NCBI RefSeq assembly: GCF_954871325.1
Contig: NC_088775.1
Span: 71,959,561-72,023,560 of the forward strand
DNA: 64,000 bases
Direction of reading: 5' to 3'
Origin: Gordionus sp. m RMFG-2023
Taxonomy: Eukaryota > Nematomorpha > Gordioida > Chordodea > Parachordodidae
Shown here: positions 47,010 through 59,898 of the stretch, piece by piece
Numbering within the stretch: the stretch's first letter is position 1
How the letters are laid out: every line of letters starts with the position of its first letter
The notes under the pieces: generated by a model
What the model was told of the DNA's origin: nothing
The model's database searches: none
The model's input: the letters and a program-made list of their open reading frames with translations, nothing else
Made by a program: the position numbers and the translations under genes

Positions 47010-48503
47010 GTCGGCACGGGGAAATCCTAAGTCTCAGACATTTCAGCAAAAAATATATAAAATTACAACAGATAAACTATAAAATTTTAATTAAAATTTT
47101 ATTATAAATCATATTTGATAAAATAAAAAGAATTATATAAATGGTAAATGAAGGTAAAATTATTTATAAAATGTTTATTTTTTTGCATTTATAGACAAGG
47201 AATTCAATTAAATTCAAAAAAATATAAATTGAGATAATAAGGTTGATTTTTTTTAAAAACTATTGCGTCGGGAAGTATTTTTAAAAATATTATATATAAT
47301 ATTTTTATTTTTTAGAATAAAAATCTAATTTGTCGTTTAAATAAATACCATTTGGAAGCTTAAACCCCAAAAATATATTATATTTTGCATATAGAAAGAA
47401 CTATTAAAAAATGAAATCACCCAAACACATTCAATAAAAAATTATAATTAAATATTGACAAATTTATAAATATAAAACAGGCATAATATAAATGTATTTC
47501 ACATAATTAAAAATTAAAGCATTTGTTAAAAAAAATGTTTGATTTTTACGATTTTTACTAATAATTTTTCATACTTTTTTAAAAAAAATTTGTCATAGTT
47601 TAAATAAAAAAATACTGCATTTTTTTTTAAAAAAAAATTTGGAATATATTTACACACCAGGGAAAAAAATAAGATAAAAAATTTTTTTTCTTTCTTTTGC
47701 ATTCGAAGGAATAAATTATTTGAATAAATTAAATATATGTATAAAAAAATTTGAGATTGAGATTTCATAGGTTGAGAAATACTGGTGATTATAAATGTTT
47801 GACTAAAAAAGAAATATGGAAAGGGTGTGGATTTTGCTTTTTCAAAATTTTATCCGGTTTTTGCTTGAGTAAATTGTTTAATCATAATTCTTACGTCTTC
47901 AGTCTTTAAAGGTAGAAAAATATTGAAATCGTTATTTTAAGTGGCAAAATAAAATATTTTTTATATGAAAATGACTAAGGTTACGCTACGGCCATACCAG
48001 ATCGTTCTAGCGTTTGAGCTCGTAATCTCAAAAGATAGTAAATCCATGATGGCGCTAAAATTTTTATCAACCGCTTATTAGTTGTTGAAATCGGACTAAT
48101 TTTCATATTTAAAATGGCAAAATTATTTATATAATATATTTATAACTATTTATTATAATGGCTATGGCTACCAAATGGCTCCATTTCTCAAAGACTTTGG
48201 TAGGTCATATAACCTAAAATATTTTCTGAATACTGTTAAACATGTCAGTTAGGTTCCCTAACTATTCACTTTGCTTTTTATTGACTAAGTACACTAATCA
48301 AGATTTCCACAATTCATATATCATAAAACATACAGGGATTTTGAACAAGCATATTTTTAAGTTCCTGGCTCATTTCCGTATTTGAAACATTCTAGAGCCT
48401 TTGTGAAAAAAAAAATTGAATTTATTTCTATTTTATTTAAACGAACTTATTTTTATTCAGATTACGGTCTAAGTATTGAGTTTTTTTATCCTAAAAAAAA
48501 TTG
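47010..48503. other. Intergenic stretch after the gap
   Basis: AT-rich. Apart from the 5S rRNA-like patch near 47992 I see no gene. Confidence 0.45.
47992..48062 (+). pseudogene. 5S rRNA-like fragment
   Basis: GCTACGGCCATACCA matches the well-known 5' end of eukaryotic 5S rRNA. The following GAGCTCGTAATCTCAAAAG resembles, with gaps, the internal GATCTCGTCTGATCTCGGAAG. The rest has diverged. Either a 5S pseudogene or a 5S-derived SINE head. Confidence 0.4.
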
Positions 48504-48758
48504 TCATTTATATTTTGCGCTTGGAAATATGATATGTTTACACTTGAGTGTGGAATGAAAAAAATGCTTTTCAGCATTTACTCTAAGAGAGTGGCGGATT
48601 TTATAAGGATCAATTAAATTCAGATTTATTGAAAACGATTCATCCTCAAAATTTTTGTTAAAAGATTCTTTATAATATATTTTATTTAGTAACTCTTTTA
48701 AGTCACGTGTAGCGGTGTAGAAAAGCAGTAGGCCCAACCATGTTAAAATTTTAAGCAT
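48504..48758 (-). CDS. Small open frame, possible terminal exon of the phosphatase gene
   Basis: 84 codons on the minus strand. The stretch LIDPYKIRHSLRVN weakly resembles the CTDSPL2 C-terminus (VRPHIRDRFRLH), and the frame lies about 0.8 kb downstream of the last firm exon on the same strand. An acceptor such as AAAAGAG near 48695 would fit the phase. The N-terminal part, if translated from its own ATG, is hydrophobic (LTWLGLLLFYTA). It could equally be a chance frame. Confidence 0.25.
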   Translation of the reverse strand: MLKILTWLGLLLFYTATRDLKELLNKIYYKESFNKNFEDESFSINLNLIDPYKIRHSLRVNAEKHFFHSTLKCKHIIFPSAKYK

Positions 48759-49186
48759 ACAAAAATATAAAAGATAGACTTTTTAGATAATACACTAATA
48801 TTTGAATGTAAATTTGAATATAATTTTATAAATCATCTCAGGAAGGCATTTATACATCGTCCCGATTCCGTTCCATTGGTTTAAGCTGGATTGATAATGG
48901 GAGCCGATCCGAAATGATTTAATAGCTGATCGATTTTTAAAATCTTTTTATGAGAATATTTTTTCTTTATTAATACTATTCATGATAATAAACTTGGAAT
49001 TATTAATATAAATAAAGAAAATTTGATCTCATAAAATAGATTTTTAAAAGCAACCAGCTGTTAAATCGTGTCGGACCCCATTATCAACCCAGCCTTAAAT
49101 AAATCTCCGTTCTGATTTTGTCACTAGAACAATTGTAAATAAAATATACTCTCTTTAATATTACTACTACTCCGTTTTTTTAAACG

Positions 49187-49530
49187 CATCCAGGATTTTC
49201 CTATGGGGGGGGGGGGGGGTACTATTAGATGGGGTTTTCTGCTATAAATTTTAGAGGAAATCTTCAAGTCCACTTATTGTAGACAATTTATATAAAAATA
49301 ATTTTTGTTTTTTAGTTTTTAAAAATTTTGAATTTAGTCATGATATTAAAATTTTTTTAACTTTAACTTATTTTTCTTTCAAATTATTGTTTAGTGATAT
49401 AATGTATACATTTGAAGGGGGGAGGGGGGGGTGGATAAAATTAGCTTAATATGATATTTACGAGAACAGGAAAATTTCCAATAGGGTAGAAACTTCCCAC
49501 TTTATAACCCTTTGATTACGCCTATGCGTT
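49187..49530. mobile_element. Short copy of the GC-rich-ended hAT-type family
   Basis: Left part CCAGGATTTTCCTATGGGGG and right part TTACGCCTATG match the ends at 58628-59813. The shared inner block TTTCTTTCAAATTATTGTTT (about 49375) matches the element at about 59648. It is internally deleted to about 345 bp. Confidence 0.6.
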
Positions 49531-49578
49531 TTGACTTAATAAGCTAAGTAAAAATAGAATTAGCGGTTATATAGGTAC

Positions 49579-52500
49579 CCTTTTCGGAATTTCTTCTAAA
49601 AAAGGCAAAAGTTTGAGTAATTCGTTATCTGTTTTGTCGTCGAACCACGAATTGATCAAGATCCCATTTTCGGGCTAAATTAAAAACATTTTTTTTGTTT
49701 ATGATATATCATAGAAATAATTTATTTTTAAAATAATGTTTTTAAAACATAATTTATAAGAATCTAATATATCCCGTGAAAACGTGTAAAAGATATAAGT
49801 ATTCGGCATACACTTAAAAACAGTTTAGTTATTCCTTCCGATGTCCAAGAAGCCGAGATCTGCAAAGTTTAAACCGTTGAGTGAACCGGATAAATTTTTA
49901 AAAAAATTAAAGTAGGCTGACAATTTGTACATAAAAATATTTCAGGACGGGCGGGAAAATTTAATCTATATAACGAATCGAGTAGGCCTTGCAAATCTCT
50001 GATTTCTCGCAAGCATAAGAATCTTTATATGATTTTTTTTTGGAATTTCAAACTAATATTTAGATTTAATACTATTTTGAAAATAAATTAAAATATGTTT
50101 ATTTCCTTTGTATTTTAAGAGCGGTCTAACTAAAAAAAATATTTAAATCTCCAAATAATATAGTAAATTCCACAAAAAAATAAACAAGTTATTTATGATA
50201 TGATTCAATTACGAATACACAATACAGATTACAGACGTCAATCACAATTTATTTATAAAACGGTTGTGGTAGAAAATGGAAGACGAACACTTGGTTAAAT
50301 TCGTTCATTTTTTAACATTTACGAAAGCATTCAAAAAAAAAGTTATAAACTACAATGCAAGGACGCACTAAATCTAAAAGATAACAAATATTACTTGGTA
50401 CAAAAAAGCAACTTGCGAATTGTCTATGATGATTGTTTTCGATAAATCGCGTCCGAGGATGGCCAAATCCTTAATGTAATTACCGTGAACGCATACGCAG
50501 TGTTCCCTAAACAGTCTAAACCTAACAAAATTATAATATAATAATAATCCATTATATTTTTTTTTTATAACTATTCCTTTCTTCTCTTCATTCCAATTTT
50601 ATTTTGGCATATAATTACATTGAAGATCAAAAAAAATATTATGAAACGTTTATAAAAAAAAATCCTTTATTTTATATAAAATTAATTATTATAATGATGT
50701 TTAGAAACTGAAGAGTTTTGGCTTTATTTCAAATTGTGTATTTTAAATGGTAACGTTAAAATTAGTAAACGTTTTCTTTGCGTCAAATTTTTTTTTTTAT
50801 ATTAAATGTTACTTCAATTTAAACGACATAATAGTTTTTTTAAGGGAATACACTAGTGTTGTTAAACGTCTCGATTTTTAAAAACGGCTAACCCAATATT
50901 CTAACCAAAAAAATATTACGGAAGCCTCGAAAGTTCGTTAGTAAATGTCTAAACGTCGTCATAGGCAAAATCTTCAATGCATAAAATTTTTGGCGAAATA
51001 TTGGACTAGTCGTTATTTTTAAAAATTGAGCCATTTAACCACATAAAAAAACACAAAGCTAAATAATTTTGTCCAATTTTTTGTGAGCACTATAATTCTC
51101 GAATAAAATATTTAGTATCGAATTTCAATAAACATAAAAATAACCTTTTTTTAAAAAATCAATTTATTTCAGTTACCTCTGTCTCATTAATTATTTTATG
51201 TTTATAATGGCAAAAAATAAAGAAAATGTTAAAATATTGGCATGGCATGAAAATCTTATTACGAAGGCCAGATATTTTATTGGATAATTTCCAAATACAA
51301 ATTGTGCCTCGATCTTTATTTTTTGTTTGTTTATTTATTTCTTTCTTTCCTTCCTTCTTTCTCTTTCTTTCTTTCATTCTTTTTCACTTTACACATGGTG
51401 TAGTATATAAAATTCAAACTTTATCAATTTTTTATCCGGATCTAGTATATCCATAAGAGCTTCGGCGTAAATTTTTTTGGAAGCGGTAAACAAAATAACT
51501 TCGAATATTTCGGACACTCGCTCCAAAAATTCTTTGAAGTGAGGTCTGAGTTTCACGTAAACCTTTATATAAATAAATAAAATACATATTTGAAAAAATT
51601 TTTAGAAGAAAAAAAACAATACAATTAAAATTAAATATGCCTAAGTATCTTTTTTTTTCTCTAAAACATTTGATAAACCTAAAGTAATGTTGTTAAACGG
51701 TTCGATTTAGTTTATTTTAAAGAACGGCTAAATCAATATTTTTGCCAAAATATAATATCTAAGACTTGAGATTTCGCTAATAGATTTCCAAACCTTTTCT
51801 GACATTTATGTGCAAAATTTTTAGCGCAATATTTTTTTTAGCTAAAATCTTGAGTTAGCCATTTCTAAAAATCAGGTAAATAGAGCCGTTTAACAACACT
51901 GACCAAAGGTAAATTTTTTATATTTCGAAATCAAAAATAAAACCAATGAATGATAAATGAAAATCAAAAAAGACAAAAAAAAAATGGTAAAGAGATTGAA
52001 AAAAAATGGTAAAGAGATTGAAAAAAAATTGTAAAGATATTGAAAAAAAAGAAATGAAATACTAACTTCATAAAGAACGCCTTGAAAGGTGACTTTGAAA
52101 CTCATTTGCGATTCGGGAAGTGGAACGAGGGCGCAATGAACCAGTGTTTCGTCTAGATCCAACACTAACGAATACCTAAAAAAAATATCGTAAATTTTTA
52201 AAAAATTCCACTATTGGAACAGATTACATTGTTATAATGATAACATAATATTTAATTATTTATATAACGAATAAAAACTTATTAATCAGTAAAAAAAATT
52301 GCTATGTTCAATTTATCCCTGAATCTCAATTATAAGGCATAATGTTTCTGAGAATTATTAGTTTCTTAAACAATAATATTTATTTTCTTTTTTACTTTGC
52401 TTCATTCTTAAAAGATTTAGAAAACAATATTTATATCAGCGCGAACAAAAGGATTAGATATAACGCATATAATAACAACATGATATTATGATTAGATATT

Positions 52501-55500
52501 CAATAGGAAAAAAAAGATAGGCAGTAGCAAATACTAGAGCTACACTGATCCTCAATTTTTTTTACCGATCTGATATTTATTTCAAACGGCACAGATACCG
52601 ATATTTACATTATTTATTTGATGGAATAATAAAATCTGCATATAAATTTTTCGGTTAGGGTCCACCTCTTCGTATGAACATTTATGAAAAAACGTCAAAT
52701 GGCCTAAAATGGCCACAAATATATTTGAAGCGATTATAATATTTGTATAATTTTGAAACATTGTAACAGATTAGACAAATAAATTAAAAAATGCTTTTTA
52801 TTTTAAATTAAATTTAAACATAAAAATTGCTAAATAGTAATTAATATTTATATTAAGGGAATCGATTGGAAATTTTGGGAATAAATTGGAAAAATTTTGG
52901 GAATCAATATTAAATTAACTAACAATATATTTAAAAATCTATTAAATTAACTAACAATATATTTGTAAATCTATTAAATTAACTAACTTGGAAATTTTGG
53001 GAATCAATTGGAAATTTTGGGAATCAATTGGAAAAATTTTGGGAATCAATATAAAATTAACTAACAATATATTTAAAAATCTATTAAATTAAATAACAAT
53101 ATATTTAAAAATCTATTAAATTAACTAACAATATATTTGTAAATCATTAAATTAACTAAGTTGGAAATTTTGGGAATCAATTGGAAAAATTTTGGGAATC
53201 AATATTAAATTAACTAACAATATATTTGAAAATCTAGTAAATTAACTAATAAAATTTTTAAATATCTATTAAATTAACTAACTTGGAAATTTTGGGAATC
53301 AATTGGAAAAATTTTGGGAATAAATATTAAATTAACTAACAATATATTTAAAAATCTATTAAATTAACTAACTTGGAAATTTTGGGAATCTATTGGAAAT
53401 TTTGGGAATCAATATTAAATTAACTAACAATATATTTAAAAATCTATTAAATTAACTAATAATATTTTTAAAAATCTATTAAATTAACTAACTTGGAAAT
53501 TTTGGGAATCAATTGGAAATTTTGGGAATCAATTGGAAATATTTTGGGAATCAATATTAAATTAACTAACAATATATTTAAAATCTATTAAATTAACTAA
53601 CAATATATTTAAAAATTATTAAATTAACTAATAATATATTTAAAAATCTATTAAATTAACTAAATTGTAAATTTTGGGATTCAATTGGAAATTTTGGGAA
53701 TCAATTGGAAAAATTTTGGTAATCAATATTAAATTAACTTACAATATATTTAAAAATCTATTAAATTAACTAACAATATCTTTAAAAATCTATTAAATTA
53801 ACTAATAATATATTTAAAAATCTATTAAATTAAATAACTTGGAAATTTTGGGAATCAATTGGAAATTTTGGGAATCAATTGGAAATTTTGGGAATCAATT
53901 GGAAATTTTGGGAATCAATTGGAAAATTTTGGGAATCAATATTAAATTAACTAACAATATATTTAAAAATCTATGAAATTAACTAATAATATATTTAAAA
54001 ATCTATTAAATTAATTAACTTGGAAATTTTGGGAATCAATTGGATATTTTGGGAATCAATTGGAAAAATTTTAGTTTTAGCAAAACGACAAAACACCTAT
54101 TAAAAAAAATACGAACTAGAGAACACTTGTATATTTATTTATTTTTTAAAAAATAAATTGGTAAATATGGAAATATATATATTTCATATTCCCAATTTGA
54201 TTCCCTTAAAATAAAGATTTAGGGGAATTATGAAGATTTATTGTTCAAAAATAAATATTAAAAAAAAGGAACATATAAATAAAAATATGTATAAAATCGG
54301 TATCGGGTAAATTTTTAAAAAATAACGGCCGATCCGATAAAATGGCATATTAATTTTTAAATTTTTTTTTATCAAATTTATATATTTATTTGTTACTTAT
54401 TATATAAATAGATTAATGTTGTTATATAAATAAGTGATTTATCAATAGAAAATATTTTATATACTTTTAGATTCATAAATAATAAACTATAACTGATCTT
54501 TTTAATAAATTTAAATGACTTCTGTTATGGTATATAGTATAAGTAGAAAAATCAGATATGATATCGAATCGGTAATCGGTCGATATCACTTTAATATCGG
54601 ATCGGCCTTCAAAAAGTGGTATCCCTCTCCCCCCCCCCTAAATAACCTGATAACACATAAAAAATGAAATCCCCTTTCTCTTCCTCGATTATATTTTTTT
54701 AAAAAAATGAAATAATACCCGTTTTGATTTGCATTATAATTATTAATTATAAATTATAACATTGATAATTGAATAAATAATTTTTTTATAAAAAAATACA
54801 ATTCTCATTCTTATTTTTTCCTATATATTCATGCCCGCGTTATAAAAAAATTTTATTTCAATTAATTATCATAATTATTTAAATAAAATTCATATATTAA
54901 AAATTTCTGGCTGGGTGGCATTCTTTTTATTTGACCCGCAAGCCAGGTCATGTTCAAATAATTTGCAAAATTTATAAAACGCTTGAGCTTATTTCTAAAA
55001 ACGGCTAACTCAATATTTTAGCCAGATAAATATTGCCTAAGCCTTGAAATTTCGCTATTAGGTGTCCAAACCTTTTTGCTACTTATGAAAAAATATCGGT
55101 AGTTAGTGTAGATTGATTATAATGGTCAGATACTCGCTTTAGTACCGATCAAAAAAGTGATGTTGGCGCACATCTGTTATGACACCAAAGTAATGAATTC
55201 ATTTTAAATCATGATTTTAGAAAAAAATAAAATAATGTTTTAATTTGATTAATAATTAAAAAAAATCATTAGTGATTTTAATTTTATTTAATATTTGGCT
55301 AAAATTAAAAATCAGGGGCGAGCTTAAGCCTAAAAATATATGGAAATTTTCAATCAGGCTTAGGCCAAATAGAATTTTCAGGGCTCTGATGCACTGTGCA
55401 ATAATACTATAAATGTTTTGGACTTTCTCATCGTGGCATAAAATAAATATTTATCTATCCCCCCCCCCCCTCTTCAAAAATAGCATTTTCTTTTAAATTT

Positions 55501-55725
55501 AAACTTATCGTTGCAAGGAGGAATAGGAGGAATGAAGGGAAGCTGATCGGCATAAAAAGAGTCAATTTCAATATTATCGAGATTCTCCACATTGACATCG
55601 AGACCTTCCAGATTGGAACCATCAACTGGCGATTGAAATACAAGGCGAGAATGGTCAAAGGTTGGGTAAGGATTGTGAAAAGGCGACGTTTCGTCAAAAA
55701 TTATCTGTTCCTGGTGGTCATCCAT
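49579..55725 (-). CDS. CTDSPL2: SCP/FCP1-type phosphatase, CTDSPL2-like, 5 exons seen
   Basis: A HAD-superfamily serine/threonine phosphatase of the small CTD phosphatase group. Exons on the minus strand: 55725-55505, 52175-52067, 51562-51420, 50521-50395 and 49674-49579. All junctions are GT-AG and all phases agree, giving 232 residues so far. The start ATG at 55725 has A at -3 and G at +4; an upstream in-frame ATG at 55776 would add 17 residues. Residues 1-73 are acidic and proline-rich. The catalytic motif DLDETLVH lies at 80-87 (nucleophile Asp80, acid/base Asp82). It is followed by [66 protein letters not shown], and [20 protein letters not shown]. The order and wording match human CTDSPL2 closely, but the N-terminal part is much shorter. 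The last 20-30 residues are not firmly placed. Confidence 0.88.
50856..51043. mobile_element. Foldback MITE with TA duplications, copy 3
   Basis: Begins GTGTTGTTAAACGTCTCG, ends GAGCCATTTAACCACA, TA on both sides. It lies in the third intron of the phosphatase gene (50522-51419). Confidence 0.75.
51687..51900. mobile_element. Foldback MITE with TA duplications, copy 4
   Basis: Begins ATGTTGTTAAACGGTTCG after TA and ends GAGCCGTTTAACAACACT. It occupies almost half of the 504-nt second intron (51563-52066) of the phosphatase gene. Confidence 0.8.
52545..54630. mobile_element. Probable hAT-type element carrying a minisatellite, in the first intron of the phosphatase gene
   Basis: Left region has CCGATCTGATATTTAT and GATACCGATATTTA; right region has CGGTATCGGG, GGCCGATCCGATAA and AATATCGGATCGGCCTTC, in inverted relation. 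This arrangement of subterminal repeats resembles the other hAT elements here. Exact ends and target duplication were not established. The minisatellite at 52855-54075 forms most of the interior. Confidence 0.4.
52855..54075. repeat. Two-module interleaved minisatellite
   Basis: Module A is 20 bp, TTGGAAATTTTGGGAATCAA, in runs of one to five. Module B is about 32 bp, with the core AAATTAACTAACAATATATT, in runs of one to four. The two alternate through 1.2 kb as higher-order units. The longest A run is at about 53838-53935. Confidence 0.95.
54975..55395. repeat. Truncated TA-type MITE and a small hAT-like palindrome
   Basis: About 54985-55080 matches the left half of the foldback MITE (AAAACGGCTAACTCAATATT). 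About 55312-55395 (TCAGGGGCGAGCTTAAGCCT and GGCTTAGGCCAAATAG, then CAGGGCTCTGA) is a short inverted structure like hAT ends. Both are in the first intron of the phosphatase gene. Confidence 0.45.
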
Positions 55726-55776
55726 ATTTTTTGTATAATAGAAGATTGAGTGGAAAAGAATATGGGTTTTTTTCAA

Positions 55777-58619
55777 ATAATTGAATTTATGATGATTTTA
55801 TATGTATCTTTTATTGCTAAGGTGTTAAATTAAATATTAATTGAATTAATAATTTATTGCATTAAAAACAAATCTTGCAATCTTCAAAAATATTCAAGTG
55901 TTTCTGGAAGAAATGAGTTAAATTCTTTAGCACTTAGTATTAAGTAGCAGGTTTCAAGCATATTTTGAATGTTTTGTTAAGTGTAAGAGCATGATGTGTG
56001 AGCAAGTAGTATTAGTTTCATTAAATATTAAGAATCCATTCTTTTAAGAAAATATATAAGTATCTGTAGTTTTTTTTGCTAAGAAGAATTGTAAGGTTGT
56101 TACTATGGTATAGTTGGTACCTATATAATTCAAATGATTGATAAAAATTATTAATAAAGATAAAAATCAATGTATTATGTCCACATCATAAGGCATCACC
56201 CTATACAATGTGTGGAACAATAGACCTAGATGGTCTCCTAAAGGCCTGATTGGGTTTTCCAAAGCCCAACTATGCCAGACCCTAGTAGGATTCGGATATT
56301 GAAATTTTTTTTCTCAAGCTCAGGTTGGGATGTAAGAGGTGTCTAACATAAAGTTCGACAAATAAATATTAAAAATACACATATCTTTCATTTCATAAAA
56401 ATTTCAATCAGAATAACTGATATTGATATGATATGTCATTTTATTATGTTTAATATTATATTTTTTAGAGGTTTGTATTCTAACTTTATTGTTTATATTT
56501 AAACTAAATAAAATTTATATGTATATAAATAAAATAAAATAAGATGCAACTTTATATGAATATTGATTATGGGGGTTAAATATATTTTTATTTAAGGTAG
56601 CAATATGTGAATAAGTAACATATATTTTAATTGTGCCTTGATATTATAATATTTAGACTAAATTTTATAAGGAAATTTAACTGGACCCAGGTTGGACCTA
56701 AAAATGTGTGCTTGGGTGGGGCACTGACAAAATTTTTAATTAGGGCTTGGGCAAAAAGAATGTTGCAAGACTCTAATGGTCTCTCCCATTCTAATCTAAT
56801 TGGGGTTATTTAAAAGGGGAAATACCTGATGAAAGATTCATAATTTTAAGCAGGTTATAGTTACCTGTAAACTATACTTAAATGTCCACAGAAATTTTTA
56901 AAAAAAAGGCAGAGAAAGCCCTGCACCCATTTACATAAAAAAAAATTGGATTATAGAGGGGGTTGTCTATGTTTATTTACAGAAAGGAGTCGTTAAGGAA
57001 AATGATTTATAAATTTGAAATCTAAAATCTTATAAATAAATTAATTAGATAAATTTATTTTAAAACATTTGGTTTCACACTTTAATCTAAATTTTTCTTT
57101 TATCGACTTTTTTGTCTATTTTTTATTACGTATTCAATATTATTTTTTGGCATTGATTATATTTTATTCTTTTGATATCAAATATTTTATATTCAAAAGT
57201 GAAATCTTTTAATACTGTTAAAAATTTGATGCTACTATGCACCTTTAAATTTTTATTAAGGCAAGTGTTTTCTTATATTAGTTTGCTATGCTGATCATAA
57301 AAAAACAGGTCAAAGAAATGTCTATGATTAATTTTAAAAGGATCCTAAAGTTTTTAGAATGAAATTCTAATTTTGATGTTTTTACAGTGTAAAGTAAAAT
57401 TGTCTAAAAAATAGATCAATTAAATAATTATCTATCACATTGAAAAAAATTAATTTAAAATAATAAAATATAAAAATCATAATTGTATTGTTCAGTATCG
57501 TATATAAATTAATATAATGAAAAATAATTACCACACGATCCAGTGTACGCTGGGGTTGTTATAGCAGGCCAACAAAAATTATGAAGCGATGCAATATTTA
57601 ACCAAATATCAGCAGATAATATTCATTGATTACTGCTCCACGATGCTTAAAATGTTGATTAGCAAAGAGAAGGGAGTAAAAACATAATATAATATGATAT
57701 AAAGTTGGGACGAATATCATTTTATTATAGGTTTAAATACCAATATTATGATTATGTATATAAATAAGGGTATTCGATATATACAATAGTTTGATATATA
57801 TATTATTTTAACTTAGGGGTATAAATATGAGGAGGTGGAGGTGGGATATCATTAAGGATTCCACCCTTAACAGAGTAGTGCTCATTTATGTTTTTGGTTT
57901 GGCAATTTTATACACTTATAAGTGAATTGTAATATATTAAAATAGATATTACATAATTTAAGCTTAATAATATATAAATTATGCTAAATATTATTTAAAT
58001 TATAATTAATATAACCTAATTTAGTTATTTGCCACTTATTTGGAATTTTTTATGACTTATTATTATCATCTATGTTAGCGGGATATGGTGAAAGAAAATG
58101 GGGGGGGGGGGGGGAGGGGGGGGTAGGAGTAGTTCGCTTCCAAATTTATTGAAGGGATAGGGCGGCATCTAATTAGGGTAGGAAGTTGGTATCTTAAGGG
58201 TTGTATTTATTGGGGAGTTATCAATTACATTTTTGGATGAAATAGGGCAAAATATATTACTGTAAACATTTATTTAGTATAAAGTTTGGGCCTATTAAAA
58301 TGTACATTGATTACCAAGCATCGATAGAACTCACTGTAATAAATTTAATCGTAGTAATTTTAAATTTCTAAATATAGAATTATATTTTAAACAAAATTTA
58401 TGTCATAATACTTCCAAAATAATTTGTACCAAAAGACCAACATTTATTTTTACATCCTGTTTAATATATATTATAAAAATTTCTATAAAAGTTGATATTA
58501 ATGCACATTATTTTTCAAACATTTAATGTTGCTAATAACTTAATTTTTAAACTATTATAGTTAGAGACAGTTCTCACCACCGTGCTTAGGCATAGGTTTT
58601 AGGGTTTTCTGTCATGTAA
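55777..58619. other. Region upstream of the phosphatase gene
   Basis: No gene is supported. About 56221-56771 may be a decayed hAT-type element with CCC/GGG-rich ends (AGACCTAGATGG; TTGGGCAAAAAG; AGACTCTAATGG). G-runs of 14 and 8 lie at about 58100-58123. The promoter of the phosphatase gene should lie at the left edge, but no motif stands out. Confidence 0.4.
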
Positions 58620-58627
58620 ACTCTGCT

Positions 58628-59813
58628 CATAGGCGTAGCCAAGATTTTCCTAAGGGGGAGGGGGGAGGGAATTAAAAATTATTGGGGGCTTTGCCCCCAG
58701 ACCCCATTTGGGGCGGGTCTTTGGCCCGCTTTTGCCCCGGTTACCTTAGTCTATATATAGTCATAAAATATTTTTACAAGATAGGAGGTTAATTTTAATA
58801 AACAAATATGAAATATATTTTTATTAGTTTATATAAAATATAATATATTACTTGTATATACCTTAATATAAAAGCATGGTAATAATTTATTCCAAACAAG
58901 TATAAGAAATTTATTTATAAAATGTAAGTAGACATATAGTTGATATTCCTCTATTATATAGAATTAGTTACAAAATACTAGGTAAAATTCCACTTTTACA
59001 TACATATTTGACAGTTAGAGAATATATTACAGTTAATACTTTAACAAATTTTACTAATCAATGCTCTTGATCATAAATATAGCAACAATTTGCATCCAAT
59101 TATTTAACGCCATCTATTTATTTTAAATAAAAAAATGTGATTAAAAATTAATTTTCATATTATTTATCCCACAATGTCTTTAAAAGATATTTTCTGATGT
59201 CCTTATCAGTTTTCTGTAAAATATATAATTTGCTATATTGGTAAAAATTACTTGAATGTCATATGGTAATTGATAAAATTAGATATACTGTAAATCTACG
59301 ACATATAATATTCCAATGTTTGTAATGTGCTCTAATTTTTTTAATTTAATTTATGATTTAATTTTATCAATAGTTTTATAATTATATTTTACTTTTATTA
59401 AGATAAATAAATTAAACTTACTCACTTTAAAAATTATATTTGATATATTAAATTATTTAGTAATTTTATAGATCTATTATGAATAATTATAATACATTTC
59501 ACTTTTGTCTTAATACTTAACTTTGGCTAATATTTCATCTCTTAAAAAGCATTTTTAGTTCCCTTTTTTTATATATAAATGCTTTTTTTCCAAAAATGTA
59601 TAAATTATAATGAATAGTTTTATAAAAAAATATTAACTTTTACATTATTTCTTTCAAATTATTGTTTAAGATATATGCATACATTTTTAGGGGGCAGGAA
59701 TAGGGGGGAGGACTAAGGGGGATATTTTTTATTAGCTTAAAATGATATTCACAAAAAGTGATAAATTTCTGGGGGGGGGATTTCACCTGCCCCCCCCCCT
59801 GGCTACGCCTATG
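58628..59813. mobile_element. Non-autonomous hAT-type element with GC-rich ends
   Basis: Exact 8-bp duplication ACTCTGCT (58620-58627 and 59814-59821). Inverted ends CATAGGCGTAGCCA and TGGCTACGCCTATG. Inside the left end TTATTGGGGGCTTTGCCCCC and a run of GGGxCGGGTC words. The AT-rich interior has no transposase. Related copies: 2607-4603, about 46110 and 49187-49530. Confidence 0.9.
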
Positions 59814-59898
59814 ACTCTGCTTATGTATATTGCATGTTTTTATTTATTACTTAGTTCATCATTTAATTTAGTTATTTATCGTAAAATGACGATGATTC

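Noticed and set aside
46756-47082. Open frames crossing the run of N
   Set aside because: Their length comes from undetermined bases only.
58100-58123. Long G-run as an end of another GC-rich-ended hAT element
   Set aside because: No CGTAGCC-type terminus or target duplication was found beside it.
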